In this document: one piece after another, positions 1 through 6,577 of the stretch
How positions within the stretch are numbered: the first letter of the stretch is position 1
How the letters are laid out: each line of letters starts with the position of its first letter
Origin: Gammaproteobacteria bacterium
GTDB taxonomy: Bacteria > Pseudomonadota > Gammaproteobacteria > SZUA-229
NCBI GenBank assembly: GCA_029879605.1
Contig: JAOUQA010000084.1
Span: 1 to 7,624 of the forward strand
DNA: 7,624 nt
Direction of reading: 5' to 3'
Translations under genes and position numbers: made by a program
Notes under the pieces: model-generated
Seen by the model: only the letters and a program-made list of their open reading frames with translations
What the model was told of the DNA's origin: nothing
The model's database searches: none

Positions 1-2
1 GT

Positions 3-161
3 AGTTTATTAAATGTATCTGAACCTGTAATGGCGGAGAAGATGGAATCTAAGCCTGTTAGTAGAAATTATGAGTCATCTCCTTCGGTGATCCAGATGAA
101 TCCGGGTACTCTTAGCTTATCAAGAGAAATTTATGTTCAATATCGTATTGAGATAAAGTAA
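3..161 (+). CDS. C-terminal end of a SIMPL/DUF541-like protein (5' truncated)
   Basis: A frame open from the window edge ends at TAA 159-161 and gives 52 residues with no start in view. The tail contains a Met/Glu/Pro-rich linker followed by the motif IQMNPGTLSLSREIYVQYRI. A proline-glycine turn before a final alternating beta-strand that ends the protein is how SIMPL (DUF541) domain proteins usually finish, commonly as E/N-P-G-x-x-x-V-S-A-x-V-x-V-x-Y/F-x-I/L. SIMPL proteins are mostly periplasmic or exported, with poorly defined roles. The family call rests on remembered C-terminal pattern only, since the diagnostic body of the domain lies upstream of the window. The reading frame itself is well supported because it is uninterrupted and has protein-like composition. 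Alternatives are another beta-rich exported protein or a chance open frame. Confidence 0.6.
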   Translation, partial: SLLNVSEPVMAEKMESKPVSRNYESSPSVIQMNPGTLSLSREIYVQYRIEIK

Positions 162-303
162 GCAATGCTGTTAATGTTTAAATGGTTTATTACTTAGAAG
201 GTTTCCGAGGAGGCTGATTGAGCTTGTAGTGGTTTGTAAAGAGCATTAATTATGGTGTGATATTATGTATGGGTAAACCAGGTTTAAAGTACAGTATGTC
301 TGG
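162..303 (+). other. Intergenic leader before the lipoprotein gene
   Basis: This 142-base AT-rich gap lies between the SIMPL-like stop and the lipoprotein start. It holds a strong Shine-Dalgarno-like string (GAGGAGG, about 206-212) with no convincing ORF behind it; the frames after it close within about a dozen codons. CTTAGAAGG and AGGCTGA in this region recur at 4438-4453. A possible -10 box TATTAT lies at 261-266, without a well-spaced -35. No terminator or RNA gene is evident. Confidence 0.4.
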
Positions 304-663
304 ATGAAAGTATTGAGAATGATTATGAAATATATAAGTGTTTTTTCTTTAATATTGGTTCTTTGTTCATGTGTGCCTGAAGATTCGGATCATCAGTATA
401 CGATGGTGTATAAATATGATGGTTCAGTTCAGTGCAACAATGCAAATATTACACTTGATGAAATGGCCATGGAATTGATTACAGCGGGTATTGATGTGAT
501 TTGTTCAGCAAAAGGCAATGATGGGCTTTTTTATCCGGCTGTGTGTGATGCACCTACAGGAAATGTATATCTTTACAAAATTCATCGAGTAAATCTTGAT
601 GAAGCTGAAGTATTGGGGTTTGAATCGGCTAGCATGTTAAATAATAGTCATTCTTGCGAATAG
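304..663 (+). CDS. Small lipoprotein of unknown function
   Basis: This encodes 119 residues. The N-terminus has a short basic stretch, a hydrophobic core (about residues 10-20) and a lipobox L20-C21-S22-C23, so lipidation at Cys23 and membrane anchoring in the periplasm are likely. The mature part (about 96 residues) has Cys44, Cys67, Cys81 and Cys118, which could form disulfides. Its central block runs E53-MAMEL, A61-GIDV, G71-NDGLFYPAVCDAPTG and ends in an LGF segment. I recall this pattern from small conserved hypothetical proteobacterial proteins but know no assigned function. No strong Shine-Dalgarno precedes ATG 304; Met6 (319) and Met8 (325) are possible starts that would keep the lipobox. 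It faces the phospholipase gene tail-to-tail with a 47-base gap. The gene and its export are likely; the biochemical role is unknown. Confidence 0.8.
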   Translation: MKVLRMIMKYISVFSLILVLCSCVPEDSDHQYTMVYKYDGSVQCNNANITLDEMAMELITAGIDVICSAKGNDGLFYPAVCDAPTGNVYLYKIHRVNLDEAEVLGFESASMLNNSHSCE

Positions 664-710
664 AAAATTTGTAATAATAGTGACTCCAGATGGTTGTAAG
701 TATTTGGGAA

Positions 711-1856
711 CTACTTAAACTGTAGCCCAATAGTCCATTCTTCATCTCTTTCATGGTATGTTGTTAGTTCTTTGCCATAGCCATTGAAATATTTTATATA
801 TACCGGAAGTTCGAGCCCAAAGAAATGAACGTCATGTCTGAGGTTGAGACTGAATGTATTGTATTCACCAGTATTGTTAATACCAGTTCTATAGGTAATC
901 CAGTAGCCTTTATCAGGTGGGTTGCCAGGTTTTGCAGGATACTCTTTACCAAAGATTAAGCGAATACCATCATAGTCTTCGATTTTTGCATCATCGTTTC
1001 CTGATGATGGCCAGAATATTGTATCGTCTATCCCTTTTTGTAATGGGCCATAATCATAGAAGTATCTTAGATAGATATGGGCATAGAGGCATGATAAGTA
1101 CTGGTCCTGGCAGTTGTTTTTATTGTATTCAAGTTTATATTCTGCAGATAAATAATCCCAGCCACGGCTTATATAATCAACATAATGTACGCCATCCTGA
1201 GTATTATCACGGTAGGATATATAACTATCAACATCGAGGGTCTGACCATTGGATTCATGACCAAAAGCAAAATCTATATATTTGCTGAATAATCCATTTT
1301 TAGTGCCTTCTGGAGAAAGCTGAATTGTATAATGAAGTTCTGGGTTGCTCAGTCGATTGATGACGGGTGATGATTTTCTACTATCGGGTGTGTTATGAAA
1401 AATATCGGTATAAAAGTCGAATTTACCTGTATAAGAAAGATAAAAATAATTGCTATGATCGAATAGTCTGGAAAATCTAAGGTCAGAAAGGCGGTATTTA
1501 AAAGAATAAAAAAACTCCAGATGTTCGTCATCGTCAGGTGGTGTGTTGCCTTCTCTGGGCACATAAACAACATAATTCGGTTTATAGCTGGTAAATTTAT
1601 TTATCTTGTTGATTAATATTTCGTATTTATTGATATTTAAGACTGTCTGGTTTGTCGATATTCGACATTGACCATCGTAAATTTCCCCAATGAAAAGTTC
1701 ATTATTATATTTTGCACGACAGATTAATTTATTATTTGACAGGCTGCTGGTTTTAATTGCGTTCGAATGATCAGGCTCGATATTACTGATCCACAGACTT
1801 TCTGCAGATACAGAGCAGACTATGCAGAATAGCAAAATAATGCTACCAGCTTTCAT
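711..1856 (-). CDS. OMPLA-like outer-membrane phospholipase A with extra N-terminal module
   Basis: This encodes 381 residues with a signal peptide cleaved probably after Ala18 (SVSA|ES). From about residue 113 it resembles the OMPLA/PldA beta-barrel, which hydrolyses outer-membrane phospholipid acyl chains as a calcium-dependent dimer. The signature is H200-E-S202-N-G-Q205, matching the catalytic His142/Ser144 of E. coli OMPLA, followed by S230-R-G-W233-D234, matching the S-R-S-W-N156 block. The C-terminal FNGYGKELTTY matches the family's last strands. Three oddities appear: the third catalytic position is Asp instead of Asn, Arg147 is replaced by Gln205, and the two blocks are 32 residues apart instead of 12. 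Residues 19-112 are an added module with a DM9/DUF3421-like pattern (C46-RAKY to C64 to YEIL), then an acidic linker (DDDEH). A weak AGG (complement of 1864-1866) lies 7 bases before the ATG. It lies downstream of the GAF kinase on the same strand. Fold and family are fairly secure; enzymatic activity is less so. Confidence 0.82.
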   Translation of the reverse strand: MKAGSIILLFCIVCSVSAESLWISNIEPDHSNAIKTSSLSNNKLICRAKYNNELFIGEIYDGQCRISTNQTVLNINKYEILINKINKFTSYKPNYVVYVPREGNTPPDDDEHLEFFYSFKYRLSDLRFSRLFDHSNYFYLSYTGKFDFYTDIFHNTPDSRKSSPVINRLSNPELHYTIQLSPEGTKNGLFSKYIDFAFGHESNGQTLDVDSYISYRDNTQDGVHYVDYISRGWDYLSAEYKLEYNKNNCQDQYLSCLYAHIYLRYFYDYGPLQKGIDDTIFWPSSGNDDAKIEDYDGIRLIFGKEYPAKPGNPPDKGYWITYRTGINNTGEYNTFSLNLRHDVHFFGLELPVYIKYFNGYGKELTTYHERDEEWTIGLQFK

Positions 1857-1969
1857 TTTGATGCCTGAAATAGAATTATCATAAGACCAGGATTAAAACA
1901 GAAACCAGATATATATCAATAGCTGAAACAGGTTTTTGATTTGATGATTATATGGAGGTAGGGTTATAA

Positions 1970-3232
1970 CTAGGCTTTTGTCCAGTATTTAGGGAGGTTG
2001 ATCGTGAAGCATGTGCCTTTGTCTAGTTCACTACTAGCCTCAATTGTGCCACCATGTTTTTCAACCAGTTTTTTAACAATAAAAAGGCCAAGACCTACAC
2101 CGTTGTTATTCCTGGTGTTTACATCTCCAATCTGGTGAAATTTATCGAATATATGAGGTAATTCTTCTTCAGGTATTCCTTTACCATTATCTTCGATGTT
2201 AATCGTGGTTCTATCACCATGATCTTTTGCAGATATAGTTAAAATTCCTTTTGGGGTAAATTTAATAGCATTAGATATTAAGTTAATGATAATTTGTGAC
2301 ATGCGATCACTGTCTGCCTGGATGATTAAATTATCTTCAATATGCGTTTTAACCTGTACTTCGGCTTGTTTAATCTGTGCATCAAGTTCATCGAGTACCT
2401 TGATAATAATGTTTTTCAAATTGCACTTGCCGGGTGTGATTTCAATGGTTCCTGTTTCCATTCTCTGAACATCAAGAATATCATCCAGTAGTCTTAACAT
2501 TCGAATGCAGCCCTGGTTAGCTGTAGTGATTATTTCTTTGGCCTGGTCTGGTAATTGTTCCTTATAGATTCCATCTAACAGGCCAAGAGATCCTCGAATT
2601 GCAGTCATGGGTGTGCGTAATTCATGTGATACAATTGATACAAAGTCAGATTTGATTTTTTCATTTCTTTTTTGTTCTTTTTGTGCCCGGTTGGCAAGCA
2701 GGATGTTGGCGCAGGTGGCCATAAAGGGTTTAAGAAACTCAACTAATTCATCATCGTAGCCATTTACTCTGTTTGATATGCCTGCAGATCCAACAAGTTT
2801 TCCATCAGCCATAAATGGCAGACCGAGATATGCATTAAGATCTGGATGGCCAGGGGGTAAGCCGCCTGCCCTTGGGTCATTACCAGGATCATTAGATATT
2901 ACAATTTCCTGCTTGTCGAGGACGTAACCAAATAAAGTGTTAAGGTTATAGAACTCAAGACCTGTTGGTGCATGCTGTTCATAAAATTTTCTGGTATCGT
3001 CATCCCAGGCTATATTCGAAATAGCATGTGTTCGCAGGAAAGGGTTGCCGTCAGGTTGATAGAGAACCTCACCGATATATCCGTATTCGCTACCAGTTAG
3101 TTTAAGTAATGATATTAATAAACTATCAAAAATGTGACGGGTATCTTTGTCATTAATATAGGATGCCTGGGCTTCACTAATTGCTTCCAGTAGTTGTTCT
3201 TTATCAAGGCTTATGTTGGTTGATGTATCCAT
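1970..3232 (-). CDS. Soluble GAF-domain sensor histidine kinase
   Basis: This encodes 420 residues with no membrane segment, so it is probably cytoplasmic. A GAF-type sensor domain covers about residues 25-182 and carries the segment NDPRAGGLPPGHPDLNAYLG (118-137) and a GLPF, typical of one GAF subfamily attached to kinases; its ligand cannot be told from sequence. A short helical linker (183-195) leads to the HisKA domain with the phospho-acceptor H203 in SHELRTPM. The HATPase domain has an N box (N317, N321), G1 box D348-NGKG, F box (F362-DKF) and G2 box G378-VGLGLF, all intact. It autophosphorylates on His and needs a separate response regulator, because there is no receiver domain and none is encoded nearby. 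The upstream ribosome site is weak (AAAAGAAT before ATG). It shares a 113-base divergent region with the membrane protein gene at 3346 and is followed by the phospholipase gene on the same strand; whether they are cotranscribed is unclear. Confidence 0.93.
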   Translation of the reverse strand: MDTSTNISLDKEQLLEAISEAQASYINDKDTRHIFDSLLISLLKLTGSEYGYIGEVLYQPDGNPFLRTHAISNIAWDDDTRKFYEQHAPTGLEFYNLNTLFGYVLDKQEIVISNDPGNDPRAGGLPPGHPDLNAYLGLPFMADGKLVGSAGISNRVNGYDDELVEFLKPFMATCANILLANRAQKEQKRNEKIKSDFVSIVSHELRTPMTAIRGSLGLLDGIYKEQLPDQAKEIITTANQGCIRMLRLLDDILDVQRMETGTIEITPGKCNLKNIIIKVLDELDAQIKQAEVQVKTHIEDNLIIQADSDRMSQIIINLISNAIKFTPKGILTISAKDHGDRTTINIEDNGKGIPEEELPHIFDKFHQIGDVNTRNNNGVGLGLFIVKKLVEKHGGTIEASSELDKGTCFTINLPKYWTKA

Positions 3233-3345
3233 ATTCTTTTAATCATGTCGTTATTACTGGTTATATTAGTACAAAGTAACAGATAAATAGCGTATTTATG
3301 CTATGGTTAAATGTGAATAACAATATTATTTAAAGGTGAATTTTT
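3233..3345. promoter_or_regulatory. Divergent intergenic region with palindrome
   Basis: These 113 AT-rich bases separate the divergent GAF kinase and DUF4234-like genes, so promoters for both should lie here. Overlapping inverted repeats sit at 3283-3304: ATAAAT (3283-3288) pairs with ATTTAT (3294-3299), and ATAGC (3287-3291) pairs with GCTAT (3300-3304). This is a candidate operator placed about 41 bases before the plus-strand start. No clear consensus -35/-10 pair could be assigned for either strand. The plus-strand Shine-Dalgarno AAAGGTGA lies at 3332-3339. Confidence 0.4.
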
Positions 3346-3954
3346 ATGTCAGGCGATAATATTTATTCGGCACCAGAGTCAGATTTGAATGATGGCCTGG
3401 CGCTAGAATCAGGTGTAATGTTTTTCCCAACATCTCAAATTAAGCTGATCGTTTTATATATTTCGACATTTGGTATGTATCCGATTTACTGGTTTTATAA
3501 AAACTGGAAGCTGCAGAAAGATAAATTCGGACAGGCTGTAATACCCGCTTTGAGATCTATTTTTTACATATTTTTTACCCATTCATTATTTAGAAAAATA
3601 GAAGTAGCGGCTGATGATAAAGACATAAAAGTGGTATGGGGAGGAAGCAGCCTGGCTACAATATTTGTGCTGCTCACAGTGTTAACAAATTTTCTTGATG
3701 TTTTTACCAGGAATACTGATGAGATTGGAATGGTCGATTATATTGGTTTGTTGATGATCTTTATTATTCTCTGGCCTCTTTATGTTATTCAGGGTGTAGT
3801 CAATCGGGTAAATAATGATCCGGAAGGAAAATTGAATAGTTCGTACTCATTTTATAATATTATTTTTATAGTGTTAGGTATTCCTGTCTGGTTATTGATT
3901 ATTATTGGTGTTTTCAACATTGATGTCAGTTTCCTCGCTGATCCTATGAATTAA
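3346..3954 (+). CDS. Multi-pass inner-membrane protein, DUF4234-like
   Basis: This encodes 202 residues. The cytosolic N-terminus has NIYSAPESDL, the Y-x-A-P-x-x-D/A-L pattern common ahead of small bacterial membrane domains. Next come a hydrophobic stretch at about 31-51 with TFGMYPIYWFYKNWKLQK and an R70-SIFYIFF segment, both reminiscent of DUF4234-type proteins (TFGxYxxYWFYKNW). Clear membrane spans follow at about 101-119, 133-152 and 169-190, and 65-78 may be a re-entrant or amphipathic helix. No catalytic motif is visible; the molecular function is unknown. The start is secure: AAAGGTGA at 3332-3339 lies 6 bases before the ATG. It is transcribed divergently from the GAF kinase and followed by a long non-coding stretch. 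The membrane topology is well supported; the family label is from memory. Confidence 0.85.
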   Translation: MSGDNIYSAPESDLNDGLALESGVMFFPTSQIKLIVLYISTFGMYPIYWFYKNWKLQKDKFGQAVIPALRSIFYIFFTHSLFRKIEVAADDKDIKVVWGGSSLATIFVLLTVLTNFLDVFTRNTDEIGMVDYIGLLMIFIILWPLYVIQGVVNRVNNDPEGKLNSSYSFYNIIFIVLGIPVWLLIIIGVFNIDVSFLADPMN

Positions 3955-4081
3955 AATCGATAGTAATGAAGTCGTATGTATGTTTGCCAGCCATGTTTAA
4001 TAGTGCTGAGCAAAGGCCTGAGTTGGTGTTGATATGGTAAGTATTAAAGCGTGGCTGGAATTATCAATTGATAGTAATGAA
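3955..4081 (+). repeat. 16-base direct repeat pair enclosing an inverted repeat
   Basis: AATCGATAGTAATGAA (3955-3970) recurs as AATTGATAGTAATGAA (4066-4081), 15 of 16 bases identical and 111 bases apart. Between them CCAGCCA (3987-3993) is the reverse complement of TGGCTGG (4052-4058). The first copy starts directly after the TAA stop of the membrane protein gene. Its role is unknown. Confidence 0.6.
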
Positions 4082-4373
4082 TGGTACTGATATCTCGGAG
4101 CGGTGAAAGTTTAGAATATTAATATAGATTAAAAGATTGATATATAGCAATTATTTGTTTTTTTAGTGGTGATAATACGTAATACTTATTCGAATTTGAG
4201 TTCAAGTACTAGAAGTTGTATTTCATAAGCTAGTTGATAGTTGTTTTGCTTGTATATTAAGTAAAGATAAGTGAAGATTAAGACTATTTCGGCTAAGCGC
4301 CTAAAATAAATGATAATAAGACTTCAGAATAGATTATCAAATAAACATCTACATTTTTTTACAAGAAGCCAGT

Positions 4374-4387
4374 TCAGACATGTCTGA
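4374..4387. promoter_or_regulatory. Perfect 14-base palindrome, candidate operator
   Basis: TCAGACATGTCTGA is identical to its own reverse complement over all 14 bases. Perfect dyads of this size commonly bind dimeric regulators. It sits about 255 bases before the PAS kinase start and 60 bases before the strong ribosome site at 4443. It does not match the gammaproteobacterial LexA site (CTGT-N8-ACAG). The binding protein is unknown. Confidence 0.45.
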
Positions 4388-4442
4388 GCTGAGAGATGAT
4401 ATGCACATAAGTTGGGCATTCGTATATGCTGTATCAGCTTAG

Positions 4443-4475
4443 AAGGAGGCTGAATAGATGATAGACAAAGTTTAA
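4443..4475 (+). promoter_or_regulatory. Strong Shine-Dalgarno with five-codon ORF (leader peptide or remnant)
   Basis: AAGGAGG (4443-4449) is a near-ideal ribosome-binding site, 8 bases before ATG at 4458. The ORF is only ATG ATA GAC AAA GTT TAA (MIDKV). It begins with the same MID as the kinase 166 bases downstream (MIDFKDV). It could be a regulatory leader ORF, the remnant of a lost or duplicated gene start, or chance. The site is seen directly; its use is inference. Confidence 0.35.
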
Positions 4476-4587
4476 TTGGATCTAATATTTGGATTAATTA
4501 ACAGGGCGCGATCTGATGCTCTGTTGAGATCATAAATAGCTTGAGTAATGTGGTAGCAGTCAGGTTCCTGGACTCTAATAGTCAAAC

Positions 4588-4614
4588 GATAAATGGAATT
4601 TATCTATTAGGTCA
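4588..4614 (+). promoter_or_regulatory. Hairpin/palindrome in leader of the PAS kinase, shared with the next kinase gene
   Basis: GATAAAT (4588-4594) pairs with ATTTATC (4598-4604) around a GGA loop, giving seven perfect base pairs. It continues into CTATT (4604-4608) and GTCA (4611-4614); another GTCA lies at 4581-4584. The string TAAATGGAATTTATCTATT closely matches TAAATAGAATTTCTATT at 6724-6740. The element ends 36 bases before the GTG start, close to the ribosome site, so an operator or a translational control hairpin are both possible. Confidence 0.5.
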
Positions 4615-4628
4615 TAGCTGATTGCTTC

Positions 4629-4634
4629 AGGAGA
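4629..4634 (+). promoter_or_regulatory. Ribosome-binding site fixing the GTG start
   Basis: AGGAGA lies 6 bases before GTG 4641. The nearest in-frame ATG (4680, residue 14) would cut into the first PAS domain and has no comparable site, so the GTG start is preferred. Confidence 0.8.
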
Positions 4635-4640
4635 AAGTCG

Positions 4641-6569
4641 GTGATTGATTTTAAAGATGTTGTAGATAGAATACCTGATATGGTATTTGCTGCTGATCCA
4701 GAGAATTATAATATTTTATATGTTAATACGGGTATTCGAAATATTCTTGGTTATAGACAGGAAGAGTGCCTTGAGCAGCCTCGATTGTGGTGGGATTCAA
4801 TACATATAGATGATAAAGAAAAAATATCTCAGGAAATATCAGTAGTTATTCAAACAGGTGAAGAAAAAGATCTGTCATATCGTATCCATTTAAAGAATGG
4901 TGATATCAGCTGGGTGCGAAATAATATTGTTGTAAAGACTGATCCTGCTAATCAGGGGAGGTATATTCTAGGAGTTATCCATGTTGAAAACAGGGATGAA
5001 GAAAGTCTTGAAAATTTACAGCAAAACTTAAGTGAGTTATTAGAAGACAGTTCATCAGTTATTTATCGTTGTGAACCAGATGAAAATCACTCAATTATCT
5101 ATATAACTGATAATATAACAAGGCTGCTAGGTTTCAGTCCTGAGGAATTAATAAATAAAAAGAATTACTGGTTTGATAATTTGCACCCAGATGATCGAGC
5201 AGATGTTGCTAATAGTCTTTCAGGCCTGGTGGATAAGGAGCATTGTGTAAATGAATATAGATTCAGGGATTGTGATGGTGAATATCGATTGTTAAGAGAT
5301 GAATTGCAGATAGTTAGAGACAAAAATGGTATGCCCGAGAGTATAGTTGGGTGTCTGGTGGACTTAACAAGCAGTAAGTATTATAAAAATAATCGTTATG
5401 AAAAAGAAAAGTCAATTCATCATGCAAGTAGAATGCGATCACTATCAGCTCTTATAGGCGGAATTGCACATGAATTTAATAATATGCTTGGAGTCGTTAT
5501 TGGTTATGGTGGACTGTTATTAAAGACACCAGATTTAAATGAAGTCAATAAAAAATATATTAATCATATTTTATCTGCATCAGATAGATCCAAATCACTC
5601 GTTCAACAGTTGCTGATATTTAGTCGTAAAAACATAAAGAAAATAGAGCAGCTTGATGTATGCGATAAAATTACTGAAGAAATAAATCATATTAGGACGA
5701 TTATTCCGGAGGATATCGATCTTAAGATAGAAAATAATTGTAATAATCAGTCAATACTGATTGATCAACAGGAATTCAGGCAGATTTTGCAAAATGTGGT
5801 TAATAATGCTGTTTATGCTGTACAGGATAAAGGCGTCATTAAAATCGCTGTTAATAATGTCAGGATTAGGGAAGGGGAAATATCTGAGAGTGTTGATTTG
5901 TCAGAAGGGGATTATATAAAGGTTTCTGTAACTGATAATGGTGCTGGAATAGGCAAGGGTGAATATCATCGTGTATTTGAACCATTTTATACAACTAAGG
6001 CTATTGGTCAGGGTACTGGAATGGGGTTGGCAGTTGTATATAGTATGCTTAAGTCATATGGTGGTGGAGTAAATGTTCATAGTAAAAAGAATATATATAC
6101 AACGTTCGAGTTATATTTTCCAATTGCCGATCAGTCAATGTTATCGATTTTGCAGCCGACAGATTTTTACCCTGTCCCAGAGTATGATGGCCTAAAAATA
6201 CTTTATGTGGATAATGAAGAATTATACTTAGATGCTGTATGCGATATGCTGACACAGTTAGGTCACCAGGTGACTGCTTATTCATCTGCAAAAGAGGCTT
6301 TTAAAAACTTTGAAATAAATCCATATGCTTATGATGTGGTTATCGCTGATCATGTTATGCCCGCAATTATGGGTGATCAATTCAGTCGCGCTATCCTCAG
6401 GTTAAGGCAGGATATTGATATAATAATTTGCACAGGTGATGATGTTATGTTTGATAAGAAATACCTACGTGATAATGGAATAAATTCCGTGTTAATAAAA
6501 CCGTTCACGATATCTGAACTAGAAGATAAAATTACCAATACAAAGCTCAGGCAGAACAATTTCCATTAG
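4641..6569 (+). CDS. Soluble PAS-PAS-histidine kinase-receiver hybrid protein
   Basis: This encodes 642 residues with no membrane segment. Two PAS_3-like sensor domains come first: about 4-118 (with RIHLKNGDISWVRNN) and about 130-245 (with EYRFRDCDGEYRLLRDE). A charged helix leads to a HisKA domain of the AHEFNN type (GGIAHEFNNML, phospho-acceptor H277). The HATPase domain has an N box (N385, N389), D432-NGAG, F446-EPF and G457-QGTGMGLAV, so the kinase looks active. A C-terminal receiver (about 518-632) has D570 as phospho-acceptor (DVVIADHVMP), T598 and K620-P. Its acidic pocket reads VD524-N525-E, with Asn where most receivers have Asp. There is no Hpt or DNA-binding domain, so phosphate must pass to another protein or the receiver must control the kinase. 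The start is GTG with AGGAGA. It is followed 207 bases later by a second kinase on the same strand. PAS ligands are unknown. Confidence 0.94.
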   Translation: MIDFKDVVDRIPDMVFAADPENYNILYVNTGIRNILGYRQEECLEQPRLWWDSIHIDDKEKISQEISVVIQTGEEKDLSYRIHLKNGDISWVRNNIVVKTDPANQGRYILGVIHVENRDEESLENLQQNLSELLEDSSSVIYRCEPDENHSIIYITDNITRLLGFSPEELINKKNYWFDNLHPDDRADVANSLSGLVDKEHCVNEYRFRDCDGEYRLLRDELQIVRDKNGMPESIVGCLVDLTSSKYYKNNRYEKEKSIHHASRMRSLSALIGGIAHEFNNMLGVVIGYGGLLLKTPDLNEVNKKYINHILSASDRSKSLVQQLLIFSRKNIKKIEQLDVCDKITEEINHIRTIIPEDIDLKIENNCNNQSILIDQQEFRQILQNVVNNAVYAVQDKGVIKIAVNNVRIREGEISESVDLSEGDYIKVSVTDNGAGIGKGEYHRVFEPFYTTKAIGQGTGMGLAVVYSMLKSYGGGVNVHSKKNIYTTFELYFPIADQSMLSILQPTDFYPVPEYDGLKILYVDNEELYLDAVCDMLTQLGHQVTAYSSAKEAFKNFEINPYAYDVVIADHVMPAIMGDQFSRAILRLRQDIDIIICTGDDVMFDKKYLRDNGINSVLIKPFTISELEDKITNTKLRQNNFH

Positions 6570-6577
6570 TATAATAA

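Larger units (their letters stand above)
3955..4640. other. 686-base non-coding stretch with repeats and palindromes
   Basis: Neither strand shows a convincing gene; the plus-strand open stretches seen are at most about 25 codons. The stretch holds a 16-base direct repeat (3955-3970 and 4066-4081), a distant inverted repeat CCAGCCA/TGGCTGG (3987-3993 and 4052-4058), a perfect 14-base palindrome at 4374-4387, a strong Shine-Dalgarno with a five-codon ORF (4443-4475), and a hairpin just before the GTG-start kinase (4588-4604). It is long for a bacterial intergenic region. It could be a complex control region, hold an undetected small RNA, or be a decayed gene. Confidence 0.6.

Noticed and set aside
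695..716. Bidirectional terminator between the convergent lipoprotein and phospholipase genes
   Set aside because: TAAGTA/TACTTA gives only a six-base AT-rich stem with no T-run on either side.
917..1288. A 123-codon plus-strand open frame
   Set aside because: It is antisense to the OMPLA-like gene, has His/Tyr/Arg-rich composition with no domain sense, and no ribosome site. It is a shadow of the real gene.
1349..1573. A 74-codon minus-strand open frame
   Set aside because: It overlaps the phospholipase gene on the same strand in another frame; the in-frame protein there has clear OMPLA and signal features.
3966..4040. A 24-codon ORF after the membrane protein gene
   Set aside because: No ribosome site, its start lies inside the direct repeat, and it has no recognisable content.
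3955..4081. Miniature transposable element
   Set aside because: The putative inverted repeats are only 7 bases, do not abut the direct repeats, and no second copy is visible in the window.
4374..4387. LexA or lux-box operator
   Set aside because: The sequence does not fit CTGT-N8-ACAG, and it is shorter than and unlike a 20-base lux box.
4380..4442. A 20-codon ORF starting in the 14-base palindrome and ending at the strong ribosome site
   Set aside because: No Shine-Dalgarno of its own; position next to 4443 is curious but not enough to call a gene.
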